DNA of 64,000 bases from Bacillus sp. SJS. Its GTDB lineage: Bacteria > Bacillota > Bacilli > Bacillales > Bacillaceae. The notes beneath the pieces were generated by a model. It ran no database searches. It saw only the letters and a program-made list of their open reading frames with translations, and was not told the origin of the DNA. Shown in pieces: positions 25,994-35,799 of the stretch. The first letter of the stretch is position 1. Each line of letters begins with the position of its first letter. The stretch covers positions 122,512-186,511 of the forward strand of contig NZ_JAQV02000023.1 of the NCBI RefSeq assembly GCF_000732485.2. The letters are read 5' to 3'. The position numbers and the translations under genes are program-made.

Positions 25994-26045
25994 AATCTTC
26001 GTGCATGCTGTATAAAATTGTAAAAATGAGAGGGAATCATGTACA

Positions 26046-26186
26046 ATGGACACTAAGCAGATGAAGCAAGAGGAGTTTCTGCAAATCCTTATGCACGCCT
26101 ACCGCACTGGCGAGCAAAGAAACGTATCAACGAAAGAAATGGTCGAAGAAATCATCTTGCAAATGAAAAAAGTGTACGCATCCTAG
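26046..26186 (+). CDS. 46-aa protein, unknown
   Basis: Begins MDTKQMKQEEFLQILMHAYR and ends EEIILQMKKVYAS. Amphipathic helical, highly charged, no membrane segment. Evidence for a real gene: a good upstream promoter, GAGAGGG about 11 bp before the ATG, and a terminator 40 bp after the stop. It is divergent from ywqB. The size and helical nature resemble small Bacillus regulatory proteins, but I do not recognise a family. Confidence 0.7.
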   Translation: MDTKQMKQEEFLQILMHAYRTGEQRNVSTKEMVEEIILQMKKVYAS

Positions 26187-26227
26187 AAGATGTTAAGCAC
26201 CCATTGCCGATCGGCAAACAATAAATG

Positions 26228-26262
26228 AAAAGGAGTCCGGCCACCCGCGCCTGACTCCTTTT
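26228..26262 (+). terminator. Terminator after the 46-codon gene
   Basis: AAAAGGAGTC-CGG / CCT-GACTCCTTTT hairpin with a T-run. Confidence 0.85.
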
Positions 26263-26719
26263 CTGCGTTTTAATCAGTCTTTACATAATTTTTACAAAGA
26301 AAACATCATCCATTTCTTCTCCCAATCTATTACTCAAGACCCTCCTGCAAAAACTCCCCAAACGATTTCGGCATTTTGATTCAATCTTGATGGCGATGAA
26401 AATCTGTTTTCCCCATGGTTAGCTGTTCTGTTCCCTGCCGCAGACTTCTTTGTTCATTATTGCAGCAAACAAAATATTCTGTTTGAATCTATGAAAAATA
26501 GCAATATGAATAAGGACCTAGCTTAATAGCTGGACCTTTCTCATGTTACAATTTGGTAAAAAGTATAAAAATTTCAAAATAATGATGGAAATTTGTAGAA
26601 TACAGGTCTATAATCAAGAACATAAGAGCACTATAAAGAACAAAAAGTAACAATAAAAAGAACGAAATTAATCGAAGTTTGTCGATTATTTCTGAAAATG
26701 CGATAGGAAGTGGATACAG
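26263..26719 (+). promoter_or_regulatory. Leader region of the polysaccharide operon
   Basis: No gene. 26513-26539 folds as AAGGACCTAGCT / AGCTGGACCTT with a TAAT loop, followed by TTCTC rather than a long T-run. TATAAT at 26609-26614 is a possible -10 with poor -35. The long AT-rich leader suggests transcriptional regulation of the operon, but specific sites cannot be named. Confidence 0.4.
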
Positions 26720-27484
26720 TTGATAGACATACACTGTCATATCCTTCCCGGATTAGACGATGGTGCACCTGATATAGAACGTTCATTGGAAATGGCGAGA
26801 GCAGCCGCCGCTGAGGGGATCACCAAAATTGTAGCAACCCCGCATCACCTAAACGGCCGCTATGAGAATAGCAAAATGGTAGTACTCGAAAAAACCCGTC
26901 TATTAAACAAACGTATAGATGAGGAATCCATTCCAGTAACCATTTACCCGGGTCAGGAAGTAAGAATCTACGGAAATCTCATGAGCGATATGAAGAAGGG
27001 AGAAATTCTCCCTGTAAACCATACCGAATATTTGCTTGTTGAACTGCCGCATCACCATGTACCGCAATATACGTCCAAGCTGATTTATGATCTTCAAATG
27101 CAGGGAATCACCCCAGTCATTGTTCATCCTGAAAGAAACATAGAAATTCTTGAAAAGCCGGACATTTTGAGCGAATTCATCAATAGAGGGGCACTCAGTC
27201 AAATTACGGCATCTAGTTTAACCGGAACCCTGGGAAGAAAAATAAAAAAACGTTCTTTGGATATCATCTCTAACGGCATGGCGCATTTTATCGCTTCTGA
27301 CGCACACAACGTCAAAAACAGAAGCTTTGCTCTTTCTCATGCCTACGACGTACTCAATAAAGAATTCGGGGCGCAGCATCTGTTCTTTTTCAAGGAGAAT
27401 ACGGAGCTGATGCTGAGCGGACAAACGGTGGTACGAACGCCGCCGCAGCGAAAACGAACGTTTATGAGTCTTTTTAAATCATGA
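26720..27484 (+). CDS. ywqE: PHP-type protein tyrosine phosphatase (YwqE/CpsB family)
   Basis: 254 aa manganese-dependent phosphatase of the PHP fold: MIDIHCHILPGLDDGAP at the start, YPGQEVRIYG, VHPERN and SDAHNV as the metal ligands. Dephosphorylates the autophosphorylated BY-kinase and its substrates in capsule/EPS control, as CpsB in streptococci and PtpZ (YwqE) in B. subtilis. Start is TTG preceded by AGGAAGTGG. It overlaps the Wzz-like gene at the ATGA. It comes first here, whereas in the B. subtilis ywq cluster the kinase genes come first. Confidence 0.92.
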   Translation: MIDIHCHILPGLDDGAPDIERSLEMARAAAAEGITKIVATPHHLNGRYENSKMVVLEKTRLLNKRIDEESIPVTIYPGQEVRIYGNLMSDMKKGEILPVNHTEYLLVELPHHHVPQYTSKLIYDLQMQGITPVIVHPERNIEILEKPDILSEFINRGALSQITASSLTGTLGRKIKKRSLDIISNGMAHFIASDAHNVKNRSFALSHAYDVLNKEFGAQHLFFFKENTELMLSGQTVVRTPPQRKRTFMSLFKS

Positions 27485-27501
27485 ATCAGATGGAGGAAAC
27501 C

Positions 27502-28242
27502 ATGGAAGAAACGATTAGTTTAAAGGAGCTTTTCCAAACACTGCGAAAAAGACTCGTCCTTATTTTAGCCATTACCTTCATTGCGACCGGCGCAAGCGGA
27601 ATCATCAGCTATTTCTATTTAACCCCGGTCTATGAATCATCCGCGTCGATGCTTGTAAATCAGTCGAAAAACGTCTCCCAGCTTTACAATTACAACGAGC
27701 TCCAAACGAATGTGCAGCTCATTAATACATACAGTGTGATCATAAAAAGTCCAACTATCATCGATAAAGTGAAGAATCAGCTGGATCTTGATGGATCTAG
27801 ATCGGCCCTAACGAATCAAATCACGGTAGCAAGCGAGCAGGATTCCCAAGTGTTCACTGTAACGGTCAAAGATACCGATCCAAAACGAGCAATGAATATA
27901 GCGAATTCTGTGGCTAGCGTGTTCCAATCGGAAATCAAGAATATCATGCAGGTCGATAACGTTAAAATCTTTTCGGAAGCAGAAGAAAATCCGGTTCCCG
28001 TCGCTCCGAAGAAAGCGATGAATGTCGCGATTGCGTTCGTCGTCGGGTTAATGGCGGGTGTGGGACTGGCCTTCCTGCTTGAGTACCTGGACAATACGAT
28101 CAAAACCGAGCAGGACATTGAGAACATACTTGAGCTTCCGGTTCTTGGTGCCGTGACCTCGTTCCCAAAGGATAAGCAGAAGAAAAAGAAAGCAGATGCC
28201 GTTCAGGTACATGCAACGAGAGGTGATTCCATTGGCTCTTAA
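27502..28242 (+). CDS. Wzz-type polysaccharide co-polymerase / tyrosine kinase activator (TkmA/EpsA-like)
   Basis: 246 aa. Two membrane spans (about residues 20-42, LILAITFIATGASGIISYFY, and about 175-195, AIAFVVGLMAGVGLAFLLEY) flank an extracellular chain-length domain; the cytoplasmic tail activates the BY-kinase encoded next. The LTPVYESSASMLV segment is the Wzz family signature. Start at 27502 follows GGAGG at 27492-27496; the in-frame ATG 27481 overlaps ywqE. Controls chain length and activates the kinase in the Wzx/Wzy pathway. Confidence 0.88.
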   Translation: MEETISLKELFQTLRKRLVLILAITFIATGASGIISYFYLTPVYESSASMLVNQSKNVSQLYNYNELQTNVQLINTYSVIIKSPTIIDKVKNQLDLDGSRSALTNQITVASEQDSQVFTVTVKDTDPKRAMNIANSVASVFQSEIKNIMQVDNVKIFSEAEENPVPVAPKKAMNVAIAFVVGLMAGVGLAFLLEYLDNTIKTEQDIENILELPVLGAVTSFPKDKQKKKKADAVQVHATRGDSIGS

Positions 28243-28927
28243 ACGAAAAGAAAAGCTTCAGTCCCGCCGCCGGCTAATTTCCCTTTTAAAGCCTAAATCA
28301 CCGATTGCTGAAGAATACCGGACGATCCGGACCAATATCCAGTTTTCAAGCGTCGAAAAAGACATTCGATCGGCGATTGTGACGTCATCGGGTCCTGAGG
28401 AAGGGAAATCAACGACCATTGCCAATCTGGCCATCGTCTTCGCCCAGCAAGGGAAAAAAGTGCTTCTAGTGGATGCGGACCTTCGCAGGCCAACGATGCA
28501 TTTGACCTTCAGCCTTGATAACCGAACCGGCCTTACGAACGTGTTGACAAGACAAGCTACCCTCCAGCAAGGGGTGCGGCATACAGAACAGGAAAATCTG
28601 GACGTGCTTCCAAGCGGTCCGATTCCGCCGAATCCGTCCGAGCTTCTCGCATCCCAGATGATGACAACTGTCTTAGAAGAAGCCCTGGCCATCTATGATT
28701 TTATCCTTTTCGATACCCCGCCGGTGCTTGCGGTTACAGATGCACAGGTGCTTGCCAATCTGGTAGATGGTGCAATCCTCATAGCGGATCGCGGTAAAAC
28801 ACAGATTGAACATGCCAAAAAAGCGAAAGAACAGCTGCAAAATGCGCAGGCCAAGCTGCTCGGAGTCATTCTCAATAACAAGAAAAGAAACAAATCCAAG
28901 TACGGTTACTATTACGGAGCCAACTAG
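28232..28927 (+). CDS. Bacterial tyrosine kinase (PtkA/EpsB-like BY-kinase)
   Basis: 231 aa cytoplasmic P-loop tyrosine kinase. Walker A SSGPEEGKST at about residues 51-60, Walker A' VLLVDADLRRPT near 79, Walker B ILFDTPPVL, and a C-terminal Tyr cluster YGYYYGAN that is the autophosphorylation site. TTG at 28232 is chosen because GAGGTGA is 7 bp upstream and the product then starts MALKRK like B. subtilis PtkA. It overlaps the activator gene by 11 bp. Phosphorylates sugar-nucleotide enzymes and glycosyltransferases to control synthesis. Confidence 0.9.
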   Translation: MALKRKEKLQSRRRLISLLKPKSPIAEEYRTIRTNIQFSSVEKDIRSAIVTSSGPEEGKSTTIANLAIVFAQQGKKVLLVDADLRRPTMHLTFSLDNRTGLTNVLTRQATLQQGVRHTEQENLDVLPSGPIPPNPSELLASQMMTTVLEEALAIYDFILFDTPPVLAVTDAQVLANLVDGAILIADRGKTQIEHAKKAKEQLQNAQAKLLGVILNNKKRNKSKYGYYYGAN

Positions 28928-28982
28928 CTCCCTCTTTTTTAACACGAATGTTCTCTATTAATAACGTAATGTAAGTATAAAC

Positions 28983-29105
28983 GAACAGGTGATGTCTCCT
29001 TACCTTTATCAATGGAGGCACTCGGCTGTGCTGTGGGTGCGAACCTTAGACGCTTGTCGTCAGTAGCGCGGTGTGAGGGTGGGTTGAATGCCCGAATTTT
29101 TTAAA
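28983..29105 (+). ncRNA. Candidate eps-associated RNA (EAR) element
   Basis: A GC-rich, clearly structured, non-coding stretch in the intergenic gap right after the BY-kinase gene. Pairings include GTCTCC / GGAGGC, and a terminal GGGTTGAATGCCC hairpin next to GAATTTTTT. The EAR RNA of B. subtilis lies in the same position, between epsB (BY-kinase) and epsC, and promotes processive antitermination so that long polysaccharide operons are fully transcribed. Assignment rests on position, structure and partial memory of the motif, not on a covariance search. Confidence 0.6.
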
Positions 29106-29108
29106 TAA

Positions 29109-29152
29109 TTTGCTCGCTGCGATCGTGTTGATCACAGGGAGCAAGCTATTTA
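29109..29152 (+). other. Hairpin after the candidate EAR
   Basis: TTGCTC-G-CTG-C-GATC / GATC-A-CAG-G-GAGCAA forms a long stem but no T-run follows directly. It could be a weak terminator that the antitermination element overrides. Confidence 0.4.
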
Positions 29153-29178
29153 ACTATTAAAACGAAAGAGGGATTTCC

Positions 29179-30063
29179 TTGAAAAGAGTGAGAAAAGCGA
29201 TCATCCCGGCAGCGGGTCTTGGCACCCGGTTCCTGCCTGCCACAAAGGCGATGCCGAAAGAAATGCTTCCAATCGTCGATAAACCAACCATTCAATACAT
29301 AGTAGAAGAAGCGGTCGCATCCGGAATCGAAGACATCATCATCGTTACCGGAAAAGGGAAGCGCGCCATTGAGGATCACTTTGATTATGCGCCGGAGCTT
29401 GAGGAAAACTTAAGCCAAAAAGGCAAAACGGAACTTCTCGACAAGGTCCGCTACTCATCAAGCCTTGCAAACATCACCTACATCCGCCAGAAAGAACCAA
29501 AAGGACTCGGTCACGCCGTCTGGTGTGCACGAAGCTTTATAGGAGATGAACCATTTGCGGTCCTGCTTGGAGACGACATCGTTCAATCCGATACCCCATG
29601 TCTCCGCCAGCTCATCGATCAGTATGAACAAACGCAAGGCTCGATCATAGGCGTACAGGAAGTCGAACCGCATAACACCCATCGGTACGGCATCATCGAT
29701 CCGCTTTCTAATGAAGACAGGCTTTACCGTGTCCATAACTTTGTGGAAAAGCCGAAGCCAGGTACTGCGCCATCCAATTTAGCCATCATGGGACGGTACA
29801 TCCTGACACCGGAGATCTTCGCAATCCTGGAAAACCAGGGATTAGGAGCTGGCGGGGAAATTCAGCTGACGGATGCCATCCAGCGACTCAATGAATACCA
29901 GAATGTATTTGCCTATGACTTTCAAGGTGAACGGTTTGATGTGGGTGAAAAATTCGGCTTCATCAAAACAACCCTTCAATTTGCCCTGCAGCATGAAGAG
30001 CTAAGAGAAGAGATCCTCAGAGAAATGAACCGCTTATTGGAGCTGGAAAAAGTGAGGAGATAG
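29179..30063 (+). CDS. gtaB: UTP-glucose-1-phosphate uridylyltransferase
   Basis: 294 aa. Makes UDP-glucose from UTP and glucose-1-phosphate. The nucleotidyltransferase signature is complete: [20 protein letters not shown] at residues 8-27, [12 protein letters not shown], and GLGHAVWCA, with EKP and [11 protein letters not shown] downstream. Length equals B. subtilis GtaB/GalU (292 aa). TTG start with GAAAGAGGGA upstream. Being inside the cluster it probably provides the UDP-sugar for this polysaccharide, while another copy may serve teichoic acid synthesis elsewhere (inference). Confidence 0.94.
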   Translation: MKRVRKAIIPAAGLGTRFLPATKAMPKEMLPIVDKPTIQYIVEEAVASGIEDIIIVTGKGKRAIEDHFDYAPELEENLSQKGKTELLDKVRYSSSLANITYIRQKEPKGLGHAVWCARSFIGDEPFAVLLGDDIVQSDTPCLRQLIDQYEQTQGSIIGVQEVEPHNTHRYGIIDPLSNEDRLYRVHNFVEKPKPGTAPSNLAIMGRYILTPEIFAILENQGLGAGGEIQLTDAIQRLNEYQNVFAYDFQGERFDVGEKFGFIKTTLQFALQHEELREEILREMNRLLELEKVRR

Positions 30064-30066
30064 GGG

Positions 30067-30747
30067 ATGGAAATGACCCATACGGAAAAAAATGATTTCA
30101 GGCCGCAAAAATCTCCTTTAATAGAGGAATTAGAAAGTCGCCCCCTATACGAAGCTCTCAAGAAAACGATGGACGTAACCTGTGCTTTAGTCGGACTCAT
30201 ATTTGTATCCATATTATTTCTAGCGGTGGCCATCGCCATCAAAATCGAGGACTCAGCGGGTCCTGTTTTTTATTCCCAATTGAGAGTGGGGAAGAACGGA
30301 AAGCTGTTCAAAATGTATAAATTCCGCTCCATGGTCGTAGACGCGGATTCGAAGCTCGAAGCCCTGCTCCAGCATAACGAAGTCTCAGGAGCGATGTTCA
30401 AAATGAAAAACGATCCGCGGATCACCTTCATTGGAAAATTCATACGGAAAACAAGCATCGATGAAATGCCGCAGCTGTTTAACGTACTGAAAGGGGATAT
30501 GAGCTTAGTCGGTCCAAGGCCGCCGCTTCCAAGAGAAGTAGAGCTATACTCCGCATACGATAAGCAGCGGCTGCTCGTCACCCCGGGATGCACAGGCATC
30601 TGGCAGGCAACGAGCCGGAACAATGTAGGCTTTGAAGAGATGGTCGAAATGGACTTGGAATATATACGAAAACGTTCAATCTGGCTGGACATCAAGCTCA
30701 TCTTTAAAACCATTTTCCTTTTATTTGGTTCCAGAAACGCATTTTAA
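30067..30747 (+). CDS. Undecaprenyl-phosphate sugar phosphotransferase (initiating transferase)
   Basis: 226 aa PglC/EpsL-type monotopic phosphoglycosyl transferase. One hydrophobic re-entrant helix (about residues 37-58), then the Bac_transf catalytic region with [33 protein letters not shown] and [11 protein letters not shown]. It lacks the four extra N-terminal spans of WbaP-type enzymes. It transfers the first sugar-1-phosphate to undecaprenyl phosphate at the inner membrane face. Four bp after gtaB. The first sugar could be glucose, galactose or an aminosugar; sequence alone does not decide. Confidence 0.9.
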   Translation: MEMTHTEKNDFRPQKSPLIEELESRPLYEALKKTMDVTCALVGLIFVSILFLAVAIAIKIEDSAGPVFYSQLRVGKNGKLFKMYKFRSMVVDADSKLEALLQHNEVSGAMFKMKNDPRITFIGKFIRKTSIDEMPQLFNVLKGDMSLVGPRPPLPREVELYSAYDKQRLLVTPGCTGIWQATSRNNVGFEEMVEMDLEYIRKRSIWLDIKLIFKTIFLLFGSRNAF

Positions 30748-30769
30748 TACAAAAGAAAGAAGGCTGAAG

Positions 30770-31711
30770 ATGGATAAGCACTCAAAAATCTATGTAGCCG
30801 GCCACAGAGGCCTCGTCGGCTCGGCAATTGTCCGCCGCTTGAAAAAGGAAGGATACGAAAATTTGCTCGTAAAGACAAGCGGGGAACTGGATCTGCGGGA
30901 TAAAGCACAGGTTGATTCCTTGTTTGAAACGGAAAAGCCGGAGTACGTATTTTTAGCAGCAGCGAAGGTAGGAGGCATTGTCGCGAATAACGAATACCCA
31001 GCCGATTTTATCCGCGACAACCTGCTCATCCAGACGAATGTCATCGATGCAGCCTATCGAAACAGCGCAGAAAAGCTCCTTTTCCTTGGAAGCACCTGCA
31101 TCTATCCGAAAATGGCCCAGCAGCCGTTGAAGGAAGAGTACCTGTTAACAGGGGAACTGGAACCTACCAATGAGCCGTACGCGATTGCAAAAATCGCCGG
31201 AATCAAAATGTGCCAATCGTACAACCGGCAGTATGGAACGAAGTACATCTCCATCATGCCGACCAATCTATACGGCGAAGAAGACAACTTTGACCTTCAC
31301 ACATCCCATGTCCTTCCCGCCCTCATCCGCAAATTTCACGAGGCTAAGGAACAGAACGCTCCTCACGTTGAGGTATGGGGAACAGGATCGCCAAAAAGAG
31401 AATTCCTATATTCCGATGATCTCGCCGATGCGTGTTTATTTTTAATGAAGAACTACGAAGGAAACGAAATCGTCAATGTCGGGGTCGGGGAGGATATCTC
31501 CATAAAAGAACTCGCGAATCAGGTAAAAGAAACCGTTGGATATAGCGGAGACATTCATTTCGACACATCCAAGCCGGACGGAACCCCAAGAAAGCTTGTC
31601 GACGTAGCCAAGTTGAATGCACTTGGGTGGAAAGCGAAAACCCCTTTGAATGAAGGTTTAGACAAAGCCTACCAATGGTTCTTAAATAACGAGCTAACAA
31701 AAACGGTATAA
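30770..31711 (+). CDS. fcl: GDP-L-fucose synthase
   Basis: 313 aa SDR-fold epimerase/reductase, the last step to GDP-L-fucose from GDP-4-keto-6-deoxymannose. NADP site [13 protein letters not shown] near the start, [14 protein letters not shown] around the catalytic Ser/Tyr, [12 protein letters not shown] as the YxxxK motif, and [16 protein letters not shown], a Fcl signature. Start at 30770 after AGAAGG; a longer open frame upstream lacks a ribosome site. It lies before gmd in the operon, so both GDP-fucose enzymes are adjacent. Confidence 0.94.
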   Translation: MDKHSKIYVAGHRGLVGSAIVRRLKKEGYENLLVKTSGELDLRDKAQVDSLFETEKPEYVFLAAAKVGGIVANNEYPADFIRDNLLIQTNVIDAAYRNSAEKLLFLGSTCIYPKMAQQPLKEEYLLTGELEPTNEPYAIAKIAGIKMCQSYNRQYGTKYISIMPTNLYGEEDNFDLHTSHVLPALIRKFHEAKEQNAPHVEVWGTGSPKREFLYSDDLADACLFLMKNYEGNEIVNVGVGEDISIKELANQVKETVGYSGDIHFDTSKPDGTPRKLVDVAKLNALGWKAKTPLNEGLDKAYQWFLNNELTKTV

Positions 31712-31753
31712 ACGAAGCAGCATTCCATTGAGAAAACGGAGGAAGAATCAATC

Positions 31754-32833
31754 ATGAAGAAAGCATTAATTACAGGTGTAACCGGCCAGGATGGATCATA
31801 TTTAGCAGAATTTCTGTTGGAAAAAGGATATGAGGTTCACGGAATGATCCGCAGAAGCTCCTCCTATAACCAGGAGCGGCTTGAGGATTTGCTGACAGAT
31901 GAAGAAGCCAGTGCCTTATATAATAATTCAAGGTTTCACCTTCACTACGGGGATGTCACCGATTCATTGAATGTTACCCGCATCATCGGGGAAATTCAGC
32001 CAGATGAAATCTACAACCTCGCTGCCCAGTCACACGTACGAGTTTCCTTTGACATGCCCGGCTACACCCTGGATGTAGATGCAAAAGGAACACTCAACAT
32101 TCTGGAAGCTGTCCGCATACTCGGATTGGCAGAGAAAACACGTATTTACCAAGCCTCCACATCTGAGCTGTACGGAAAAGTCCAGGAAGTGCCGCAGTCC
32201 GAGACCACCCCATTCTATCCTAGATCTCCATACGGAGTAGCCAAAATCTACGGGTTCTGGATTACCAAAAACTATCGTGAATCCTACAGCATGTTCGCTG
32301 TTAACGGCATTCTCTTCAACCACGAATCCGAGCGCCGCGGTGAAACGTTTGTCACCCGGAAAATCACGCTCGCTGCTGCCCGGATCGCACAGGGCAAACA
32401 GCAAAAACTTATGCTCGGAAATTTAGACTCCCTGCGTGACTGGGGCTACGCAAAGGATTATGTAGAATGCATGTGGCTCATGCTGCAGCACGACAAACCA
32501 GAAGACTTTGTCATCGCTACAGGCGAAATGCATACCGTCCGTGAATTCGTGGAACTCACATTTAAGCACACAGGAACGGAAGTCGAATGGACAGGCCATG
32601 GCATAGAAGAGAAAGGGATTAATAAAGCGACGGGTGAAGTCATTGTTGAAGTGGATCCTAAATTCTTCCGTCCGGCGGAGGTCGATCAGCTGCTGGGGGA
32701 TCCGACGAAGGCGAGAACTATATTAGGGTGGAATCCCACGAAGACTTCTTTTGAAGCATTGCTGGGGATTATGGTTGATGCTGATATGAATAAGGTTGAG
32801 AAGGAAGAAAAAATAAAAAAAATGTTCGATTGA
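31754..32833 (+). CDS. gmd: GDP-mannose 4,6-dehydratase
   Basis: 359 aa SDR enzyme converting GDP-mannose to GDP-4-keto-6-deoxy-D-mannose. [20 protein letters not shown] at residues 8-27, [41 protein letters not shown] around the catalytic Thr/Glu, and [12 protein letters not shown] (YxxxK). [17 protein letters not shown] is a Gmd hallmark. Full length. It marks the last gene of normal composition before an AT-rich block. Confidence 0.95.
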   Translation: MKKALITGVTGQDGSYLAEFLLEKGYEVHGMIRRSSSYNQERLEDLLTDEEASALYNNSRFHLHYGDVTDSLNVTRIIGEIQPDEIYNLAAQSHVRVSFDMPGYTLDVDAKGTLNILEAVRILGLAEKTRIYQASTSELYGKVQEVPQSETTPFYPRSPYGVAKIYGFWITKNYRESYSMFAVNGILFNHESERRGETFVTRKITLAAARIAQGKQQKLMLGNLDSLRDWGYAKDYVECMWLMLQHDKPEDFVIATGEMHTVREFVELTFKHTGTEVEWTGHGIEEKGINKATGEVIVEVDPKFFRPAEVDQLLGDPTKARTILGWNPTKTSFEALLGIMVDADMNKVEKEEKIKKMFD

Positions 32834-33043
32834 ATTTTATTTTAGAACGTCAGGGGCTTAATATAGCTATTAATACTTATTTTAATTCCTGATCTATAAC
32901 ATATTCTCAAAAAATATTATTTGAACACTTTATCATGTAGATTGAAATTAAATAATGGTTGAGTAGTAACAAAGACCTTTGATAAGAAAGTAATTTTACT
33001 TCTAAATGTTATTTCTTATTTTATTAAATGAGAGGAGACATAG

Positions 33044-33847
33044 ATGTCAAGTACATTGAAGAAGCCGATGGATAATTGGAATCATGATTTCGTACGAATG
33101 GTGGATAAAACAAAAATACCCATTTGTAAAATATTAGGGGTTAATATAGCGGCTATTAATATGGAGTGGCTGGTTAAATATATAAATAACAACATCAAAA
33201 ATTTATCAGGAGACTATATCTGTGTATCTAATGTACACACTACGGTAACTAGTTATGATGAACCGAATTATTGTCTAGTTCAAAATGAAGGTCTCATGTC
33301 AATTCCTGATGGTGGACCACTTTCTTTTATAGGAAGAAAGCGTGGATTTAAGGAAATGAAAAGAACCACAGGACCAGACTTAATGGAAGAGATTTTTAAA
33401 ATTTCTGTAACGAAAGGTTATCGTCACTTTTTTTTCGGCTCTACAGAAAAGACATTAACAAAAATGGTTGGAAATTTGGATGATATCTATCCAGGAATAG
33501 AAGTATCAGGTATATACAGCCCGCCCTTTGGCCCAATATCAGATGAAGAGGATCAAAATGTAATTAATATAATCAATAATTCTAAACCACACTTTATTTG
33601 GATTGGTCTTGGAGCTCCTAAACAAGAAATTTGGATGGCAACACATCAAGGAAAAGTTGATGGTTTAATGATAGGAGTTGGTGCAGGATTTGATTATATT
33701 GCAGGAAACATACATCGAGCACCGGAATGGATGCAGAAGAGAAATCTAGAATGGGTTTATCGCTTGATGCAGGACCCTAAAAGGTTATTAAAAAGATATT
33801 TATATACAAATGCTAAGTATATTTGGTTAACGGTTAGGGGCAAATAA
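33044..33847 (+). CDS. WecG/TagA/CpsF-family glycosyltransferase (GT26)
   Basis: 267 aa. GT26 signatures: ICVSNVHTTVTS, SIPDGGPLSFIGRKRGF, FFFGSTEKTL, and WIGLGAPKQEIWMATHQ with GVGAGFDYIAGNIHRAPEWM near the end. Members add ManNAc(A) or other sugars to lipid-linked intermediates, peripheral to the membrane. Good AGAGGAGA site before the ATG. First gene of the AT-rich block and 1 bp before the next gene. The donor sugar cannot be predicted safely. Confidence 0.88.
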   Translation: MSSTLKKPMDNWNHDFVRMVDKTKIPICKILGVNIAAINMEWLVKYINNNIKNLSGDYICVSNVHTTVTSYDEPNYCLVQNEGLMSIPDGGPLSFIGRKRGFKEMKRTTGPDLMEEIFKISVTKGYRHFFFGSTEKTLTKMVGNLDDIYPGIEVSGIYSPPFGPISDEEDQNVINIINNSKPHFIWIGLGAPKQEIWMATHQGKVDGLMIGVGAGFDYIAGNIHRAPEWMQKRNLEWVYRLMQDPKRLLKRYLYTNAKYIWLTVRGK

Positions 33848-33848
33848 A

Positions 33849-34832
33849 ATGATTAAAGTTAGTATAGTAGTTCCAGTATACAATGTTGAGATGTATATAA
33901 GGAAATGTTTGGAATCTCTTGTTAATCAAACTCTTAAAGAAATTGAAATTATTGTAGTTAATGACGGTTCTACTGATGGTTCTCAGTTAGTAATAGACGA
34001 ATTTGTTGAAGCATACCCAAAGTATGTTCGCTCGTTTGTAAAAAGAAATGGCGGGCTATCGGATGCTAGGAACTGGGGAATTTCATACTGTATTGGTCAA
34101 TATGTGGCCTTTTTAGATTCTGATGATTATGTTTCATTACAGATGTATGAAAAAATGTACGAAAAAGCTAAGGAAGAAAATAGCGATATAGTTGTTTGTG
34201 ATTATTATAAAACGTATGTATCGAGAAACGAATTAATAAAGGCTAAAAAATACCTTAATAAAAAGGATATGTTTGTTGATACATTGGTTGCTGCATGGAA
34301 TAAAATATATAAAAGGGAGCTACTAGTCGAAACAGGAGTATTATTCCCTAAAGGCTTAATTTATGAGGATACTGAATTTTTTTGCAAGTTAATACCTCAT
34401 ATTGAAGTAGCAAGTTATATTCCGGAACCTTTTGTATATTATGTTCAACGGGATGGTTCTATATCAAATACGCAAGGTGAAAAAACATCTCAGATGTTTC
34501 AAATTTTAGAAAACATTATAGAATTTTATAAACAAAGAAATTTGTATCAAGAATATAAAAATGAATTAGAATATCTATATTTAAGAATAATGTTAGGAAG
34601 CCATATTGAAAGAGTAAGTAGAATAGGTAATAAGAAATTACGTTATGAGTTGGTAGATCGAACTTACTCTTTAATCAGTAATAATTTTATCAATTGGAAA
34701 AAGAATATCTACCTTAATTCAAAATGGTCAAAGCGTCACATTTATATGAAATCTGTCAATCCCTATACACTAAGATTCTATTCAACAATTTTCAAGCTTT
34801 TTTATAACATTAAAGAACGGACTTTGTACTAG
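33849..34832 (+). CDS. GT2 family glycosyltransferase
   Basis: 327 aa. GT-A fold with MIKVSIVVPVYNVEMYIRKC, VVNDGSTDGS (nucleotide site), RNGGLSDARNWG and AFLDSDDYV (DxD) in the first 110 residues; acceptor region with TEFFCKLIPHIE. Inverting transferase of the kind that extends lipid-linked repeat units. Ribosome binding overlaps the end of the previous gene. AT-rich codon use like its neighbours. Confidence 0.88.
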   Translation: MIKVSIVVPVYNVEMYIRKCLESLVNQTLKEIEIIVVNDGSTDGSQLVIDEFVEAYPKYVRSFVKRNGGLSDARNWGISYCIGQYVAFLDSDDYVSLQMYEKMYEKAKEENSDIVVCDYYKTYVSRNELIKAKKYLNKKDMFVDTLVAAWNKIYKRELLVETGVLFPKGLIYEDTEFFCKLIPHIEVASYIPEPFVYYVQRDGSISNTQGEKTSQMFQILENIIEFYKQRNLYQEYKNELEYLYLRIMLGSHIERVSRIGNKKLRYELVDRTYSLISNNFINWKKNIYLNSKWSKRHIYMKSVNPYTLRFYSTIFKLFYNIKERTLY

Positions 34833-34860
34833 CAATAAGATACTTTATTGGGGGAGAAAA

Positions 34861-35739
34861 ATGAAAATTGTTCGCTTTATTGGAGGCTTAGGAAATCAAA
34901 TGTTTCAATTTGCATTTTGTCAATCATTATTAAGATTTGATGATGTTAAGATGGACTTAACACTATACAAAAAGGAAAAATTTCATTTTGGCTACGAAAT
35001 TCAAAAGATTTTCCATCAAAATCTTGATGTGGCAACTCCATCACAAATAAAAAATCTGGGATTTTATGAAAATAATAAATTAGCTAAACTAAAAAAAAGA
35101 TTTTATCATCCTAAAAAAACGCATTATATTGAAAAAGTTCTAGGTTATGATGAGAAAATTCCAACTAATGGAGATGTTTATTTCGAGGGGTATTGGCAAA
35201 ATTATAAGTATTTTATAGATATTAAGGATGAGATTCAATCAATATTTTCTTTTCCGAGCATTGAGGATAATTTAAATAGTAAATGTTTAGAAAAGATAAG
35301 AGAAACTAGGTCTGTGTCAATCCATATAAGGCGAAAGGATTTTTTAAGAAAACGTAATTCTCACTTAGTCAATTTAAGTGAAAATGATTATTATAAACGA
35401 AGTATTCAAAAAGTTCAGGACGAATTAGGAGATGAACTGACTTATTTTATATTTTCAGATGATATGGAATGGGTTAAGAAAGAGTTTGGATTAAAGAATT
35501 CTGTATTTGTTGACTGGAACCAAGGTGAAAACAGTTTTAGAGATATGCAGTTAATGAGTTATTGTAAGGCAAATATTATTGCTAATAGCTCATTTAGTTG
35601 GTGGGGAGCTTATCTTAATGCAGAAAAATTAAAAAAAGTAGTGATATCTCCACAGACTTGGTATAAAGATGATGAGGTGGATGGGAGAAAAGTGGTACAT
35701 AATGCAATTAACTTACCTGAATGGATAACTATTAAATAG
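34861..35739 (+). CDS. Alpha-1,2-fucosyltransferase (GT11)
   Basis: 292 aa. GT11 signatures: RFIGGLGNQMFQFAFCQSL near the start, SIHIRRKDFLRKR (the HxRRxD-type donor motif), FIFSDDMEWVKKEF, and ANSSFSWWGAYLN. It transfers L-fucose from GDP-fucose to a galactose-type acceptor. Its presence matches the gmd/fcl/manC/manA genes in the same locus, so the cluster supplies and uses its own GDP-fucose. GGGGGAG site. Confidence 0.92.
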   Translation: MKIVRFIGGLGNQMFQFAFCQSLLRFDDVKMDLTLYKKEKFHFGYEIQKIFHQNLDVATPSQIKNLGFYENNKLAKLKKRFYHPKKTHYIEKVLGYDEKIPTNGDVYFEGYWQNYKYFIDIKDEIQSIFSFPSIEDNLNSKCLEKIRETRSVSIHIRRKDFLRKRNSHLVNLSENDYYKRSIQKVQDELGDELTYFIFSDDMEWVKKEFGLKNSVFVDWNQGENSFRDMQLMSYCKANIIANSSFSWWGAYLNAEKLKKVVISPQTWYKDDEVDGRKVVHNAINLPEWITIK

Positions 35740-35799
35740 TCGTTGTATATATAATAATTTACAAGTGCGATCTAAATTCAAAAAACGAGAGGTTTAAAT

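Noticed and set aside
26263-26719. Riboswitch-like leader of the polysaccharide operon
   Set aside because: Only one hairpin with a poor T-run was found and no known riboswitch motif is visible. Kept as an unassigned leader.
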